Source: a bacterium
GTDB taxonomy: Bacteria; Acidobacteriota; Thermoanaerobaculia; Multivoradales; J023
Direction of reading: 5' to 3'
Length of the DNA stretch: 64,000 bases
Assembly: GCA_024226315.1 (NCBI GenBank)
Contig: JAAELT010000712.1
Span: 1 to 64,000 of the forward strand
In this document: positions 1-7,403 of the stretch, piece after piece
Numbering within the stretch: the stretch's first letter is position 1
How the letters are laid out: every line of letters begins with the position of its first letter
Translations under genes and position numbers: made by a program
The notes under the pieces: generated by a model
What the model was told of the DNA's origin: nothing
Database searches by the model: none
The model's input: the letters and a program-made list of their open reading frames with translations, nothing else

Positions 1-1
1 C

Positions 2-280
2 ATCAACTCTCTGGCAGCCCAGAAATTGAACCTTCCTGGACCCTTCGTGGAAGGAAAAGATCTCAGGCAAGTTCTTTTCAGTTCTCTTTTTGAAGCCGAA
101 AGCCTCTTTGAAAGAATCAGGTCCGGCGAACAGATCGAGAACGTTGAAATCGAAGGCAAGCACTTTCCTGACGGCAAGGAGGATCTAGAGACAATAACCA
201 TTCGAAGCATGATCATCAGCTGTTACCCTGCTGTCAGCGAGTTCGACGACAGTTCCTTAGTTGTGGTCGTTCTCTCGTAA
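2..280 (+). CDS. C-terminal part of an unidentified protein, cut by the window edge
   Basis: The frame is open from base 2 and ends at a TAA at 278-280, so this is most likely the last 92 codons of a gene starting before the window. A TTG at 26 could start a shorter 84-aa form, but the frame is equally protein-like upstream of it. The visible part is mixed charged and hydrophobic, with a glutamate-rich middle and a valine-rich final strand (SLVVVVLS). I see no signal peptide, membrane segment or motif I can name, and assign no function. Base composition is less GC-rich than the operon that follows, in keeping with an accessory region. Confidence 0.45.
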   Translation: MNSLAAQKLNLPGPFVEGKDLRQVLFSSLFEAESLFERIRSGEQIENVEIEGKHFPDGKEDLETITIRSMIISCYPAVSEFDDSSLVVVVLS

Positions 281-382
281 GCAGTTGCTACCTGCCCTGC
301 TCCTGCGTCGCGAGACTAGCTGGCGCTGTATCTCAGGACCGTGGTCAAGCGAGCACTCCAAGAGCCGGGCGCATTTAGCCCC

Positions 383-413
383 CTCAGAAGCGGTGCCAGA
401 CACCGCTTCTGAG
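383..413. repeat. 13-bp perfect inverted repeat with 5-nt loop
   Basis: CTCAGAAGCGGTG (383-395) and its exact reverse complement CACCGCTTCTGAG (401-413) flank the loop CCAGA. The stop codon of the metallo-beta-lactamase-fold fragment lies in this hairpin. The right-arm 13-mer occurs again at 1055-1067, inside the ORF6N reading frame. The pattern fits a small palindromic insertion (REP- or MITE-like) better than a terminator, because no T-tract follows on either strand. Confidence 0.6.
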
Positions 414-692
414 AGGCATTGGCCGCGGTAGGACATGCAGCCAGAACCCACTCAAGCGCAGGATGTCGTCGACATGGTCTCTATGCGGATGGGTTATTAT
501 CAGCTGATTAATGACGTGCACTCCCCAGCTGCCATGTAGATGAAGCAGTGGGCTGAACTCTCGTTTATGGCTGCTACAGTTGCCTGTTCCCAGGTCAACG
601 ATTATGTTCTTGCCGTTCGGGCTCTGGATGTACGTAGCGTGGCCATGCTGCACGTTCCAGAATACTACTTTCGCAGCCACTGCCTCCCCCAT
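384..692 (-). pseudogene. Truncated metallo-beta-lactamase-fold hydrolase (N-terminal fragment)
   Basis: The 102-aa product opens with VVFWNVQHGHATYIQSPNG and IIVDLGTG, then HPHRDHVDDI, the metal-binding HxHxDH signature of the metallo-beta-lactamase fold. This layout matches the start of ComEC-C-terminal-like MBL hydrolases, which are usually 250-400 aa. The frame ends inside the palindrome at 383-413 about ten residues after the last family-like sequence, so the second half, which carries the remaining metal ligands, is missing. It lies 18 bases after the UPF0175 stop on the same strand. Family membership is read from motifs; calling it a pseudogene is inference from length and from the palindrome at its end. 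Confidence 0.6.
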
Positions 693-710
693 GATCTTAT
701 CGCGAGGTTG

Positions 711-944
711 TTATACCTTCTTCGCAAGCCCGGTCCCGACGAACGCCATGCCGTATTGCCGCAGGAGTGCCAGGATGTCACTGCGGTGGATGCCGAGCAG
801 GCATGCCGCCTTGCCGGACGAGATTCGCTCACGAGTGAAGAGGGAGAGCGCCAGCCACTCGAGAGCCCGCCGCTGGATCTCGGCCGGCTCGAGGCCCATC
901 TCGAGCAGCGCGTTGGGGACGGTGAATTCGAGCGTGGTTCCCAT
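711..944 (-). CDS. UPF0175-type small protein, possible antitoxin
   Basis: The 77-aa product has the pattern of UPF0175 proteins: an N-terminal strand (LEFTVPNALLEMG), a long helix (EIQRRALEWLALSLFTRERISSGKAA) and an HTH-like end (CLLGIHRSDILALLRQYGM). UPF0175 members often sit beside PIN-type toxins and are regarded as antitoxin-like; no PIN gene is visible here. The ATG at 944 follows an AGAGGAG Shine-Dalgarno with about 8 bases spacing, so it probably has its own initiation site. The upstream ORF6N frame is in phase with it and has no stop between them, so it may also be made as the tail of a fusion. It is followed by the truncated MBL fragment. Confidence 0.6.
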   Translation of the reverse strand: MGTTLEFTVPNALLEMGLEPAEIQRRALEWLALSLFTRERISSGKAACLLGIHRSDILALLRQYGMAFVGTGLAKKV

Positions 945-1628
945 GAGGTGAACTCCTCTGGAGATTCTACCCGTTCTCGCGGCTCGCTGCTCTCCGCCTG
1001 AGCCGGCTACCCCTTCGCCCGCCGCTTCACCCCCTCCCCCACCAACTGAATGGGCACCGCTTCTGAGGCACCGGTACTGATGCATTGGAAGCCGGACACC
1101 CCGGCCGGGCCCCTGCTCCCCCGCCCCAAACCCTATCTCCCTCCTACCCCGCTCCGGCTCCACCATCAACAGCCGAATCGCCTCGAACACCGCCCTGAAC
1201 CGCGCGTCATACCTCCGCTCCAGCTCATCCAGCCTCGCGACGATCTCAGGCTGGCCGGTGACCAGCCGCCTAAGCCTGAGAAACGCCCGCATGATCTCGA
1301 TGTTCACCTGAACCGCCCGCCGGCTCCGCAGCACGCTCGAGAGCATCAGCACCCCGTGTTCCGTGAAGGCATACGGCCGGCGCCGCAGCCCCATCTTGGC
1401 CGCCGGATTGGAGGTCACAATCTGTGACCTCCAATCCTCCAGCTCCTCCTTGGTGAGCTGGAACATGAAGTCCCCGGGGAACCGGTCCCGGTTCCTCTTG
1501 ACCGCCTGCACGAGCACCTTCGTCTGGATTCCGTAGAGCCTCGCCAGATCCATATCCAGCATCACCCTCTGCCGCCGCAGCAGCAGAATGGACTCTTCGA
1601 TGCTCGCCAGCGGGATCAGCTCACTCAC
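711..1628 (-). CDS. ORF6N-domain protein reading through into UPF0175
   Basis: Residues 1-115 match the ORF6N (KilA-N-related) DNA-binding module of phage antirepressor-like proteins: SIEESILLLRRQRVMLDMDL, DLARLYGIQTKVLVQAVKRN, FPGDFMFQLTKEE, and the YAFTEHGVLMLSSVL core. Stand-alone relatives usually end soon after an IGF-type tail like the one at 164-168. Here the frame stays open through glycine-rich, non-family sequence and the 13-mer at 1055-1067 into the UPF0175 frame, giving 305 aa. I chose the GTG at 1628 because its GTGA overlaps the stop of the upstream 228-aa gene and because ORF6N proteins begin with this segment. Insertion or deletion near 1055-1067 probably removed the original stop. 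Confidence 0.6.
   Translation of the reverse strand: MSELIPLASIEESILLLRRQRVMLDMDLARLYGIQTKVLVQAVKRNRDRFPGDFMFQLTKEELEDWRSQIVTSNPAAKMGLRRRPYAFTEHGVLMLSSVLRSRRAVQVNIEIMRAFLRLRRLVTGQPEIVARLDELERRYDARFRAVFEAIRLLMVEPERGRREIGFGAGEQGPGRGVRLPMHQYRCLRSGAHSVGGGGGEAAGEGVAGSGGEQRAARTGRISRGVHLMGTTLEFTVPNALLEMGLEPAEIQRRALEWLALSLFTRERISSGKAACLLGIHRSDILALLRQYGMAFVGTGLAKKV
1055..1067. repeat. Second copy of the 13-mer CACCGCTTCTGAG
   Basis: Identical to the right arm of the palindrome at 383-413. It lies near codon 188 of the ORF6N read-through frame, where family-like sequence has already ended. The two sites bracket the UPF0175 and MBL fragments (about 0.65 kb), so that segment may have arrived or been rearranged together with the repeat. 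Confidence 0.45.
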
Positions 1629-2311
1629 CGACGCCGAATCCGCCGCACCATCCTCTCCTCCCCCACCAAGGCGCACAGACTCTCCAACACCCGCGCAATC
1701 CCCGGCACCACCCGATCCGCCTCGGCGACCGCCTTGTCTGCCCGCTCGTGCGAGAGGATCCGGTCCTGCCTCGCTCCCTCCACCGACCGCAGGGCGGCAC
1801 GCAGCTTGCGCGCGCCCGCCTCGAGCAGCTCGGCGACAGTGCCGGGCTCGAACCCGACGCCGGCGAGGGGCCAGCGGCAGCCGCCGGCGAGATCGTGCAC
1901 TACCTGGGCGGTGATCTCCGCCCGGCGCACCTGGCGATACCCGCCCTGCGGCACCGCTCCGCCGATGCCGAACATGGCCAGCACGTCGGTATCGAGTGCG
2001 ACACGGAGCAACCGGTGGAACCGGGTCTGCTCGCCGTGGAGCTCCGCGCCCGCCTCGTCCCGCAGCCGGCGGAGCTCAACGACCCGGTTCTTGTCGAGCA
2101 CGTAGGCGTCTTCCGCCTCGGCGAGCTGAAGCTCCACGTCGGCGAGCTGGGCGTCCCAGAGATCGAACATCGGTTCATGGCTGAAGCTCTCCCCCGCTGG
2201 CGTCGCCGACCGCTCGGCGAGGCGCCGGCTCAGCTCCGTGCCTCGGGCACGGAGCCCACCCCGAAGTTTCTCGATCATGTTCAGGTGTCGGTTTACGGAC
2301 CTTCTTCGCAT
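1625..2311 (-). CDS. Hypothetical helical protein, 228 aa
   Basis: I do not recognise a family. The product is mostly helical and charged: a basic N-terminus, a coiled-coil-like stretch around residues 50-95 (VELQLAEAEDAYVLDKNR, VVELRRLRDEAGAELHGE), a less charged middle with a GIGGAVPQGGYRQV loop, and a second helical half ending RRIRRR. No signal peptide or membrane segment is seen. The start at 2311 has a good AGGAGAG Shine-Dalgarno inside the end of the preceding gene, which it overlaps by 19 bases. Its TGA overlaps the GTG of the ORF6N gene. It is part of the minus-strand operon that contains the primase-helicase, so a role in that element is likely but unproven. Confidence 0.6.
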   Translation of the reverse strand: MRRRSVNRHLNMIEKLRGGLRARGTELSRRLAERSATPAGESFSHEPMFDLWDAQLADVELQLAEAEDAYVLDKNRVVELRRLRDEAGAELHGEQTRFHRLLRVALDTDVLAMFGIGGAVPQGGYRQVRRAEITAQVVHDLAGGCRWPLAGVGFEPGTVAELLEAGARKLRAALRSVEGARQDRILSHERADKAVAEADRVVPGIARVLESLCALVGEERMVRRIRRR

Positions 2312-2670
2312 CTGCCTCTCCTTTCTGTTTCAGTCGTCAGCCTCTGTGGAGGCCGGTGGATCTTCACGCTGCCCAAGTCGCCCGACGACAGCGACGCCGC
2401 CATCACCCGCAGACCGCCGCGCGACCGCGGCTCGCCGTGCTCCGCCAGGTCCCGGAACAAGTGGAAGAAATCCCAGTAGGCGCCGACGGTGTGCCCCGCG
2501 CGGACCTTGCTGGCCAGCAGGTCGACGACCGCGACCAGCAGCCGTTTGACCTGCTTCTGCTCCGCGCCGGCCGGCTCGAAACCGGCCACGAACGCCCGCG
2601 CCGCCTTCAACCGGCGCCGCTCGACGTACAGCTTGCGGCGATAACCGAAAAACTCCCTTCGCCTCGCCAT
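2293..2670 (-). CDS. Hypothetical basic protein, 125 aa
   Basis: Unrecognised. The N-terminus is strongly basic (MARRREFFGYRRKLYVERRR), followed by helices (KQVKRLLVAVVDLLASKV) and an aromatic stretch (GAYWDFFHLFRDL). The last 35 residues look disordered. The start is 3 bases after the stop of the upstream 85-aa gene and the end overlaps the next gene by 19 bases, so it is a mid-operon cistron. The basic N-terminus would allow nucleic-acid binding, but that is only a guess. Confidence 0.55.
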   Translation of the reverse strand: MARRREFFGYRRKLYVERRRLKAARAFVAGFEPAGAEQKQVKRLLVAVVDLLASKVRAGHTVGAYWDFFHLFRDLAEHGEPRSRGGLRVMAASLSSGDLGSVKIHRPPQRLTTETERRGRCEEGP

Positions 2671-2673
2671 GGC

Positions 2674-2931
2674 TCAGCCCACCACCTGGCGCAGGAACGT
2701 CTGCCGCCCCTTGCCCGCCAGCCTCGGCGAGTCCAAGGCCCGGCGGTACTCCTCGGCGACGCGCCACCAGCGCTCCAGCTCGCGGCCGTGACAGCGCGCC
2801 CGGTCGACGAAGCCGATGATCGAGAGCACCAGGCCCTTCAAGTGCCCCTGCTCGAAGTTCGTGGCCTCGAACGCCTCGGCGCTCGCCCGGATCTGCGCCA
2901 ATCTCCTGCGGATACTGTGATCTCTCCTCAT
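2674..2931 (-). CDS. Hypothetical small helical protein, 85 aa
   Basis: Unrecognised. I chose the ATG at 2931 rather than an upstream codon at 2967 because it forms an ATGA overlap with the primase-helicase stop. The product is helical (HSIRRRLAQIRASAEAFEA, HLKGLVLSIIGFVDRARC, ELERWWRVAEEYRRALDSP) and has no export signal. Its coupling to the primase-helicase suggests it is made with, and possibly acts alongside, that enzyme. Confidence 0.55.
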   Translation of the reverse strand: MRRDHSIRRRLAQIRASAEAFEATNFEQGHLKGLVLSIIGFVDRARCHGRELERWWRVAEEYRRALDSPRLAGKGRQTFLRQVVG

Positions 2932-5711
2932 GCCACCTCCCTGGCTCTGCGGGTCTTCACCGACCACCGCACCCCCTTGTAGCTGCGCGCCCCCTGCTCG
3001 ACAAAGGCGCGGCCGGCCAGGCGGCCGCGCACGGCGCCGAGCTGGGTGGACAGCTGGGCCGGGGTGGGTAGTCGGTGGCGCTCGAGCTGGGGAAACAGGT
3101 CGGCCAGCGCCGAGCGCAATTTGGTGAAGCGGCCGGCACTGTGCTCGGCCGCGAGCTCCTCCAGAATCTCCTTCGACGACGCCGCGCCGCCGAACACCTC
3201 CAGCAGCTCGGCCAGGCCGTGCACCAGGTCGAGCAGCGTGCCCTCCTCGGCGTCGGCAGTGGCCTCAAGGTCGTCGCGGGTGTCGGCCGGGTCGGGCAGG
3301 CCGAGCCACACCAGGGTGGCTCGCACCACGTCGGACCAGCCCTCGTACGAGCCCCAGCCGCTGAGCTTCTGTGCCGGCGAGCCGGCGGCGGCGTAGCCGC
3401 GCAGCAGGGTCAGCGCCGCCGGCAGCAGGCGCCGGCGCTCGCCGCGCAGCCAGGCGAGCAGGCGCGGATGGCGGAAGCCCGAGCGCCGTTCCGGACGCTC
3501 CTGGGGCGCCTCGAGGCGCACGTGCAGGCAGCGGCGCGGGGTGTCGCCGCGCAGCACCACGTTGTTGCCGGTGGCGTACCAGGTGATCTCGAGCGGCACC
3601 GACACCTGCTCGTTCGAGCCCAGCAGGCGGTCGCTCCAACTCTCGGCGGTGAGCGCGCGGTCGAGCGTCGAGCAGCCGAAGCTGCCGGCGACGTTGTCGA
3701 TCAGCACCAGGCGCACGCCCTGGAGCGCCAGACCGGTGATCTGCTTGCGCAGCTCCTCCTCCTCGTGCGAGTACGACATGCGTGCCGCCACCCGGCCGGT
3801 GAGCAGCACGCTGCACACGTCGGCCAGCAGGCTCTTGCCGCTGCCGCGCACGTTGGCGTCGATCAGGTTGAGCGGCGACGGGCCGGAGAACGCCGGCCGC
3901 GCCAGCGGCGTGAGCACGGAGGAGAGCCAGGCCGAGTAGTGGGCCTCGGCGCGGAACGGGAAGTCGCACACCGCCTCGCGCAGCTGGGCCATGGCGTGCT
4001 CCAGCTGCGCGGAATCCGGGCTCTCGGGCACCGGCTCGAACTCCTCGCCCGGCCGGTAGACCAGGCGGGTGGCCGGGTCGTAGCCGGGCTCTTGCAGCAC
4101 CGAGCCGTCGCGCCGCAGCACCGGCCCCTCGACCACGCCGTCGAGCGCCGACACGGCGGGCCAGGTGCCGCGGCCGAGCAGGGCGCGCACCGCCCAGCGC
4201 GGCGGGTGCGCGGGGCGGTACCCGTCACCGGCCGGTTTGACAAAGGTGCAGTGGCGCGACAGCAGCTCGCGCAGGCGCGGCTCGGCGACGATCCTGATCA
4301 GAGCCGATTCCTCGCTGCGGGCCTCCAAGCCCATCACCTGGACGAGCACGCCGCCGCGCTGGTAGAGGTTGCTCTCGCCCGCGGCCAGGGCCGCCAACGC
4401 GCGGTCGTTGACCTCGTGCTCGCGGGTGCTGATCAGGATCTCGGGCGCCCCACCAGGTGGCGCGGCCGCGAGCTCCGCGGCCGCGGCGGCGCCCGCGACG
4501 ATCTCGACCGGCTGCGTCTCGCCGCCGGCCTCCAGGATCTCGGGCGGCGGCGGCACGGCGCCGGCCCTCTCGGCCGCCGGCAGCCGGGGACGGCGGCCGA
4601 GCACGATCGGGCTCTTGACGTGGCCGCGCAGCGGGCACTTGGAACAGTGGTCGCGGTAGGCGCCGGGCAGCTCGCCGATCTTGGCGCAGGTGCGGGGGCC
4701 GGCGGCATCGAGGGCGTGCTCGATCTTGGCGTCGGTCCTGTCCACCGAGTAGCCGGGGTGGTCGCGGCTGGCCAGGTGGCACAGACGACTGCCGTCGGCG
4801 GCGCCCACCCGGCAGCGGACGATGATGGTGAGCAGGGCGAACCACTCGGGCTCCGACAGGCGGGCGCGGTTCAGGTAGGCCCACACCACCCAGCTGCAAC
4901 CCTCCCAGATGAGCAGGAGCTCCGACGGCGGCCCGTAGTCGCGCGTACCGGCCAGGCGCGCCAGGCTCTGGGCGGCCACGTCGCTGGCCGCGGGCGGCTC
5001 GGGGAAGACCTCGAACTGCTCGCGCTCGTAGCGCACCTCGTCGAGCTGCGCGCCGAGCGGGAACTGCAGCGCGGTGACGTCGCGGCTCAGGGACTCTTTG
5101 TGGTTGATGGTGCCGGGCACGCGCAGCAGCTGCGCCAGGCTCGAGGTCTCGTCCACCCACCAGCCGTGCTCCTGGGCGGCGGCGCGCAAAGCCGCCTGCA
5201 GCCGGGCGACCAGGGCGCGCGCCCGGGCGCGGTCTTCCGGGGTCGCCAGGATCCAGGGCTCGCGCAGCAGCCAGTAGACGTGCAGGCCGCCGCCGGAGTC
5301 GATGATGATCGAGGGTTTCAGAGCTACCGCCGCCAGCACGCCGAGGGCGGCGGCGAGGTCGGGCGGCAGGTCGGTGCGGCTGTGGCCGGGGCCGGCGATG
5401 TCGATGTCGGCCCAGAGGGCGCCCAGCAGGGTGGCCGAGTCGGCCGAGCCGCGCACCATGCGCTTGGTCGCCCGCGGGCGCAGGGCCTGGGCGATCCCGA
5501 GCGCCGCCTCGAGGTTCTGCAGGCAGACGCCGAAGTAGACGTCGCGGGTGTTGCGCAGGTCGCGCGCCTTGCGCGCGGCCTGGTCCAGGTTGTCGAGCCA
5601 GTAGGCGTGCTTGCCGCCCTTCCGGCAGGCCTTGGTCCAGAGCACCAGCTGACCCGGCCCGATGGGCTCGGGGAAGAGCGCCTGGAAGAACTGGATGGGG
5701 GTGATCTGCAT
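2928..5711 (-). CDS. Primase-polymerase/helicase fusion of a mobile element
   Basis: A 927-aa replication protein. Residues 1-210 have archaeo-eukaryotic primase signatures: the ADIDI acid pair (D102, D104), SGGGLHVYW (S139 to H144) and VDETSSLAQLLRVPGTINHK (D187, then R197 and N203). Residues 265-362 match the PriCT-like segment of phage primases: an aromatic stretch, SEPEWFALLTIIV, ASRDHPGYS, and probable zinc cysteines C342, C356 and C359. The C-terminal half is a P-loop helicase-type ATPase: Walker A NVRGSGKS (620-627), Walker B VRLVLIDN (D672) and sensor-like TWYATGNN. Such fusions start replication of phages, satellites and integrative elements. GAGG precedes the ATG by 5 bases. Linker 363-430 is Pro/Ala-rich. 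It is the clearest sign that the 0.7-7.9 kb operon is mobile. Confidence 0.8.
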   Translation of the reverse strand: MQITPIQFFQALFPEPIGPGQLVLWTKACRKGGKHAYWLDNLDQAARKARDLRNTRDVYFGVCLQNLEAALGIAQALRPRATKRMVRGSADSATLLGALWADIDIAGPGHSRTDLPPDLAAALGVLAAVALKPSIIIDSGGGLHVYWLLREPWILATPEDRARARALVARLQAALRAAAQEHGWWVDETSSLAQLLRVPGTINHKESLSRDVTALQFPLGAQLDEVRYEREQFEVFPEPPAASDVAAQSLARLAGTRDYGPPSELLLIWEGCSWVVWAYLNRARLSEPEWFALLTIIVRCRVGAADGSRLCHLASRDHPGYSVDRTDAKIEHALDAAGPRTCAKIGELPGAYRDHCSKCPLRGHVKSPIVLGRRPRLPAAERAGAVPPPPEILEAGGETQPVEIVAGAAAAAELAAAPPGGAPEILISTREHEVNDRALAALAAGESNLYQRGGVLVQVMGLEARSEESALIRIVAEPRLRELLSRHCTFVKPAGDGYRPAHPPRWAVRALLGRGTWPAVSALDGVVEGPVLRRDGSVLQEPGYDPATRLVYRPGEEFEPVPESPDSAQLEHAMAQLREAVCDFPFRAEAHYSAWLSSVLTPLARPAFSGPSPLNLIDANVRGSGKSLLADVCSVLLTGRVAARMSYSHEEEELRKQITGLALQGVRLVLIDNVAGSFGCSTLDRALTAESWSDRLLGSNEQVSVPLEITWYATGNNVVLRGDTPRRCLHVRLEAPQERPERRSGFRHPRLLAWLRGERRRLLPAALTLLRGYAAAGSPAQKLSGWGSYEGWSDVVRATLVWLGLPDPADTRDDLEATADAEEGTLLDLVHGLAELLEVFGGAASSKEILEELAAEHSAGRFTKLRSALADLFPQLERHRLPTPAQLSTQLGAVRGRLAGRAFVEQGARSYKGVRWSVKTRRAREVA

Positions 5712-5860
5712 GCGTGCCTCGGTGGTTCGTGCGGGTCTCTGCTCGTAACGGCTCAGCGGTGGCGAAAAAGGGGCGCCCGGGCCGGGGGCGGGAGCGCGCG
5801 ATGGGGAGACGGGAGGAGGTGCTCTCGGGTCCCCGGCCCGGGCGTTCAGGTCAGCTCAGG

Positions 5861-6799
5861 TCAGGTGGCCGGCGGCACCGGCGGGGGCTCTGCCCCGGTT
5901 GGCGGCGGCTCCGGCGGGGGCACGGCCCCGGTCGGCGGTGGCTCCGGCGGGGTTTCCTCCGGCTCGCCCGGTGAGGCGTCGTCCGCCCCGGTGCCGTCCT
6001 CGCCGGGCGCGGCCGGCTGGTTGGCGTCGGGCAACGGCGTCGGCCCCTCGGGCAAGGCGGCGGGCGGCGCCGAGCCGCCGCCGCGTCCCGAGCGGTGCGT
6101 GGACGGGCGCACCCGGACGGCGATGCCGGGGTGGTCGGCGTAGTGGTACAGCGACTCCAGCAGCCGGGCGCTGACGCCGATCCGGCGGTCGAGCCGATCC
6201 ATCTCGCGGTCCTTGGCCGCGAACAGCTCGTTCGAGTCCTGGGTGTCCTTGCGCAGCTGCCTGATGGCCGTCCCGAGCACGTCCAGGTCGGGCTTCATCT
6301 TCTGCGCCAGCATCGTCAGGTCGACGCCCACGTCGAGGCGCACCGGCGGCCGGTTGAACTCGGGGTCGAGCAGGTTGTCGTGCAGCGCCGTGCCCTGGCG
6401 GTAGAGCGGCACCGGGTCGGTGCGCACGTACGAGCTCGGCTCCTCGAACATGGCGTCGCTGCCGCCGGGACCGTAGATGGCGTCGAAGATCTTGCGCGCG
6501 CCGAACAGGTGCTCGCGCACCGCGTTGCGGGCGCGGTCGCGCACTTCGCGCTTCTCGCGGTCCTCGGTGAGCTCGCTGCGCAGCTCGCCCTCGACGCGCA
6601 GCACCTCCTGGTGCAGCTCGTCGAGATCTTCGGAGATGAAGGTCTGCAGCTGGAAGACGTCGGGGACGGTCTGCCCGTCGGGCAGCTTGTGCGCCCACCT
6701 CTGGGCGAGGGTCAGAGTGATGGTGTCGCGGTGGCTGAGCGCCGCGCCGGACAGGCGGCCGCACTTCTTTTCGAGTTCGTCGATCATGCGATAGACCAT
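5861..6799 (-). CDS. Hypothetical protein with proline-rich repeat tail, 312 aa
   Basis: Unrecognised. Residues 1-110 are helical and charged, with a coiled-coil-like segment (ISEDLDELHQEVLRVEGELR). A globular middle contains a second coiled-coil-like stretch (LRKDTQDSNELFAAKDREMD). The last 80 residues are Pro/Gly/Ala/Glu-rich and end in two near-identical PEPPPTGA-type units, visible in the DNA as a repeat at about 5880-5950. AAAAGGAA lies 10 bases before the ATG. It sits between the pterin-dehydratase-like gene and the primase-helicase in the same operon. A coiled-coil protein with a disordered tail could be structural or a scaffold, but nothing here decides that. Confidence 0.6.
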   Translation of the reverse strand: MVYRMIDELEKKCGRLSGAALSHRDTITLTLAQRWAHKLPDGQTVPDVFQLQTFISEDLDELHQEVLRVEGELRSELTEDREKREVRDRARNAVREHLFGARKIFDAIYGPGGSDAMFEEPSSYVRTDPVPLYRQGTALHDNLLDPEFNRPPVRLDVGVDLTMLAQKMKPDLDVLGTAIRQLRKDTQDSNELFAAKDREMDRLDRRIGVSARLLESLYHYADHPGIAVRVRPSTHRSGRGGGSAPPAALPEGPTPLPDANQPAAPGEDGTGADDASPGEPEETPPEPPPTGAVPPPEPPPTGAEPPPVPPAT

Positions 6800-6864
6800 G
6801 GCGGGGGGTTCCTTTTGGGTAGAGAAAGGGGCCGGGGCGAGCGGCTGCCCGCCCCGGCCGGGAC

Positions 6865-7287
6865 TCAGTCGGTGTCGGTGTCGCTGTCGCTGGACGCCTC
6901 GACCGCGCGGACCAGGTCGGCCGCGAAATCGAAGTCGCCTTCGCTCAGCAGGTTGGGGATCGGGATGCCGGCGATCACGTCGACCGCGTTGCCGGTGATC
7001 TCGATCCTGGGGATCTGGCCGCTCCGCTCGGCGGCGGCGGCGACCTGGATGTCGGCGAAGGCCGTAGCCTCACCGAAGTTGGCGAAGTAGTACCGGCGGC
7101 GGATGGCCACCGGAGCCCAGACCACTTCGAAGCCGGTTTCAACGGCTCGCTGCTCGATGCGCTCGGAGGTCATGGGCACCTCGAAGTCGCCCGGCAGATC
7201 GCGGTTCTGGACGCGTTCGGGCTTCATCCGCTCCCAGCGCTCGGCCAGCGAGAGGAAGAAGTCACGGATCAGTGCGAGTAGGTTCAT
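6865..7287 (-). CDS. Pterin-4a-carbinolamine dehydratase-like protein without catalytic histidines
   Basis: The 140-aa product has a helical N-terminus (MNLLALIRDFFLSLAERWER) and then a pattern resembling the PCD/DCoH fold: a basic strand then F-x2-F (RRRYYFANFGEATAFADIQV), an alanine-rich helix, QIPRIEITGNAVDVI where the family has HHP and a strand, and LLSEGDFDFAADLVRAVE where the family has GLT-x2-D-x3-A. All histidines of the PCD active site are replaced, so dehydratase activity is unlikely. DCoH-fold proteins also serve as dimerisation or assembly factors, which fits a non-catalytic role. The acidic SDSDTDTD tail is unusual. The ATG at 7287 is the first plausible start; the preceding frame is Arg-rich shadow sequence. 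This assignment is pattern reading, not a search. Confidence 0.45.
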   Translation of the reverse strand: MNLLALIRDFFLSLAERWERMKPERVQNRDLPGDFEVPMTSERIEQRAVETGFEVVWAPVAIRRRYYFANFGEATAFADIQVAAAAERSGQIPRIEITGNAVDVIAGIPIPNLLSEGDFDFAADLVRAVEASSDSDTDTD

Positions 7288-7403
7288 GGCGGCGGGGGTC
7301 CTCGTCTGGTGTGGGCGGCGTCCCGCCCGGTATGTGGAAACGGCAGCGGCCACGCGGCCGCGTCCGTAGCGCCCGGTGTCGGGGTCTCTCGGCAGGCCGC
7401 GCT

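Noticed and set aside
3075..6143. 1022-codon open frame on the plus strand
   Set aside because: It is antisense to the primase-helicase and the 312-aa gene, whose motifs are clear. The plus-strand product is Ala/Arg/Gly-rich without motifs, as expected for GC-rich shadow frames.
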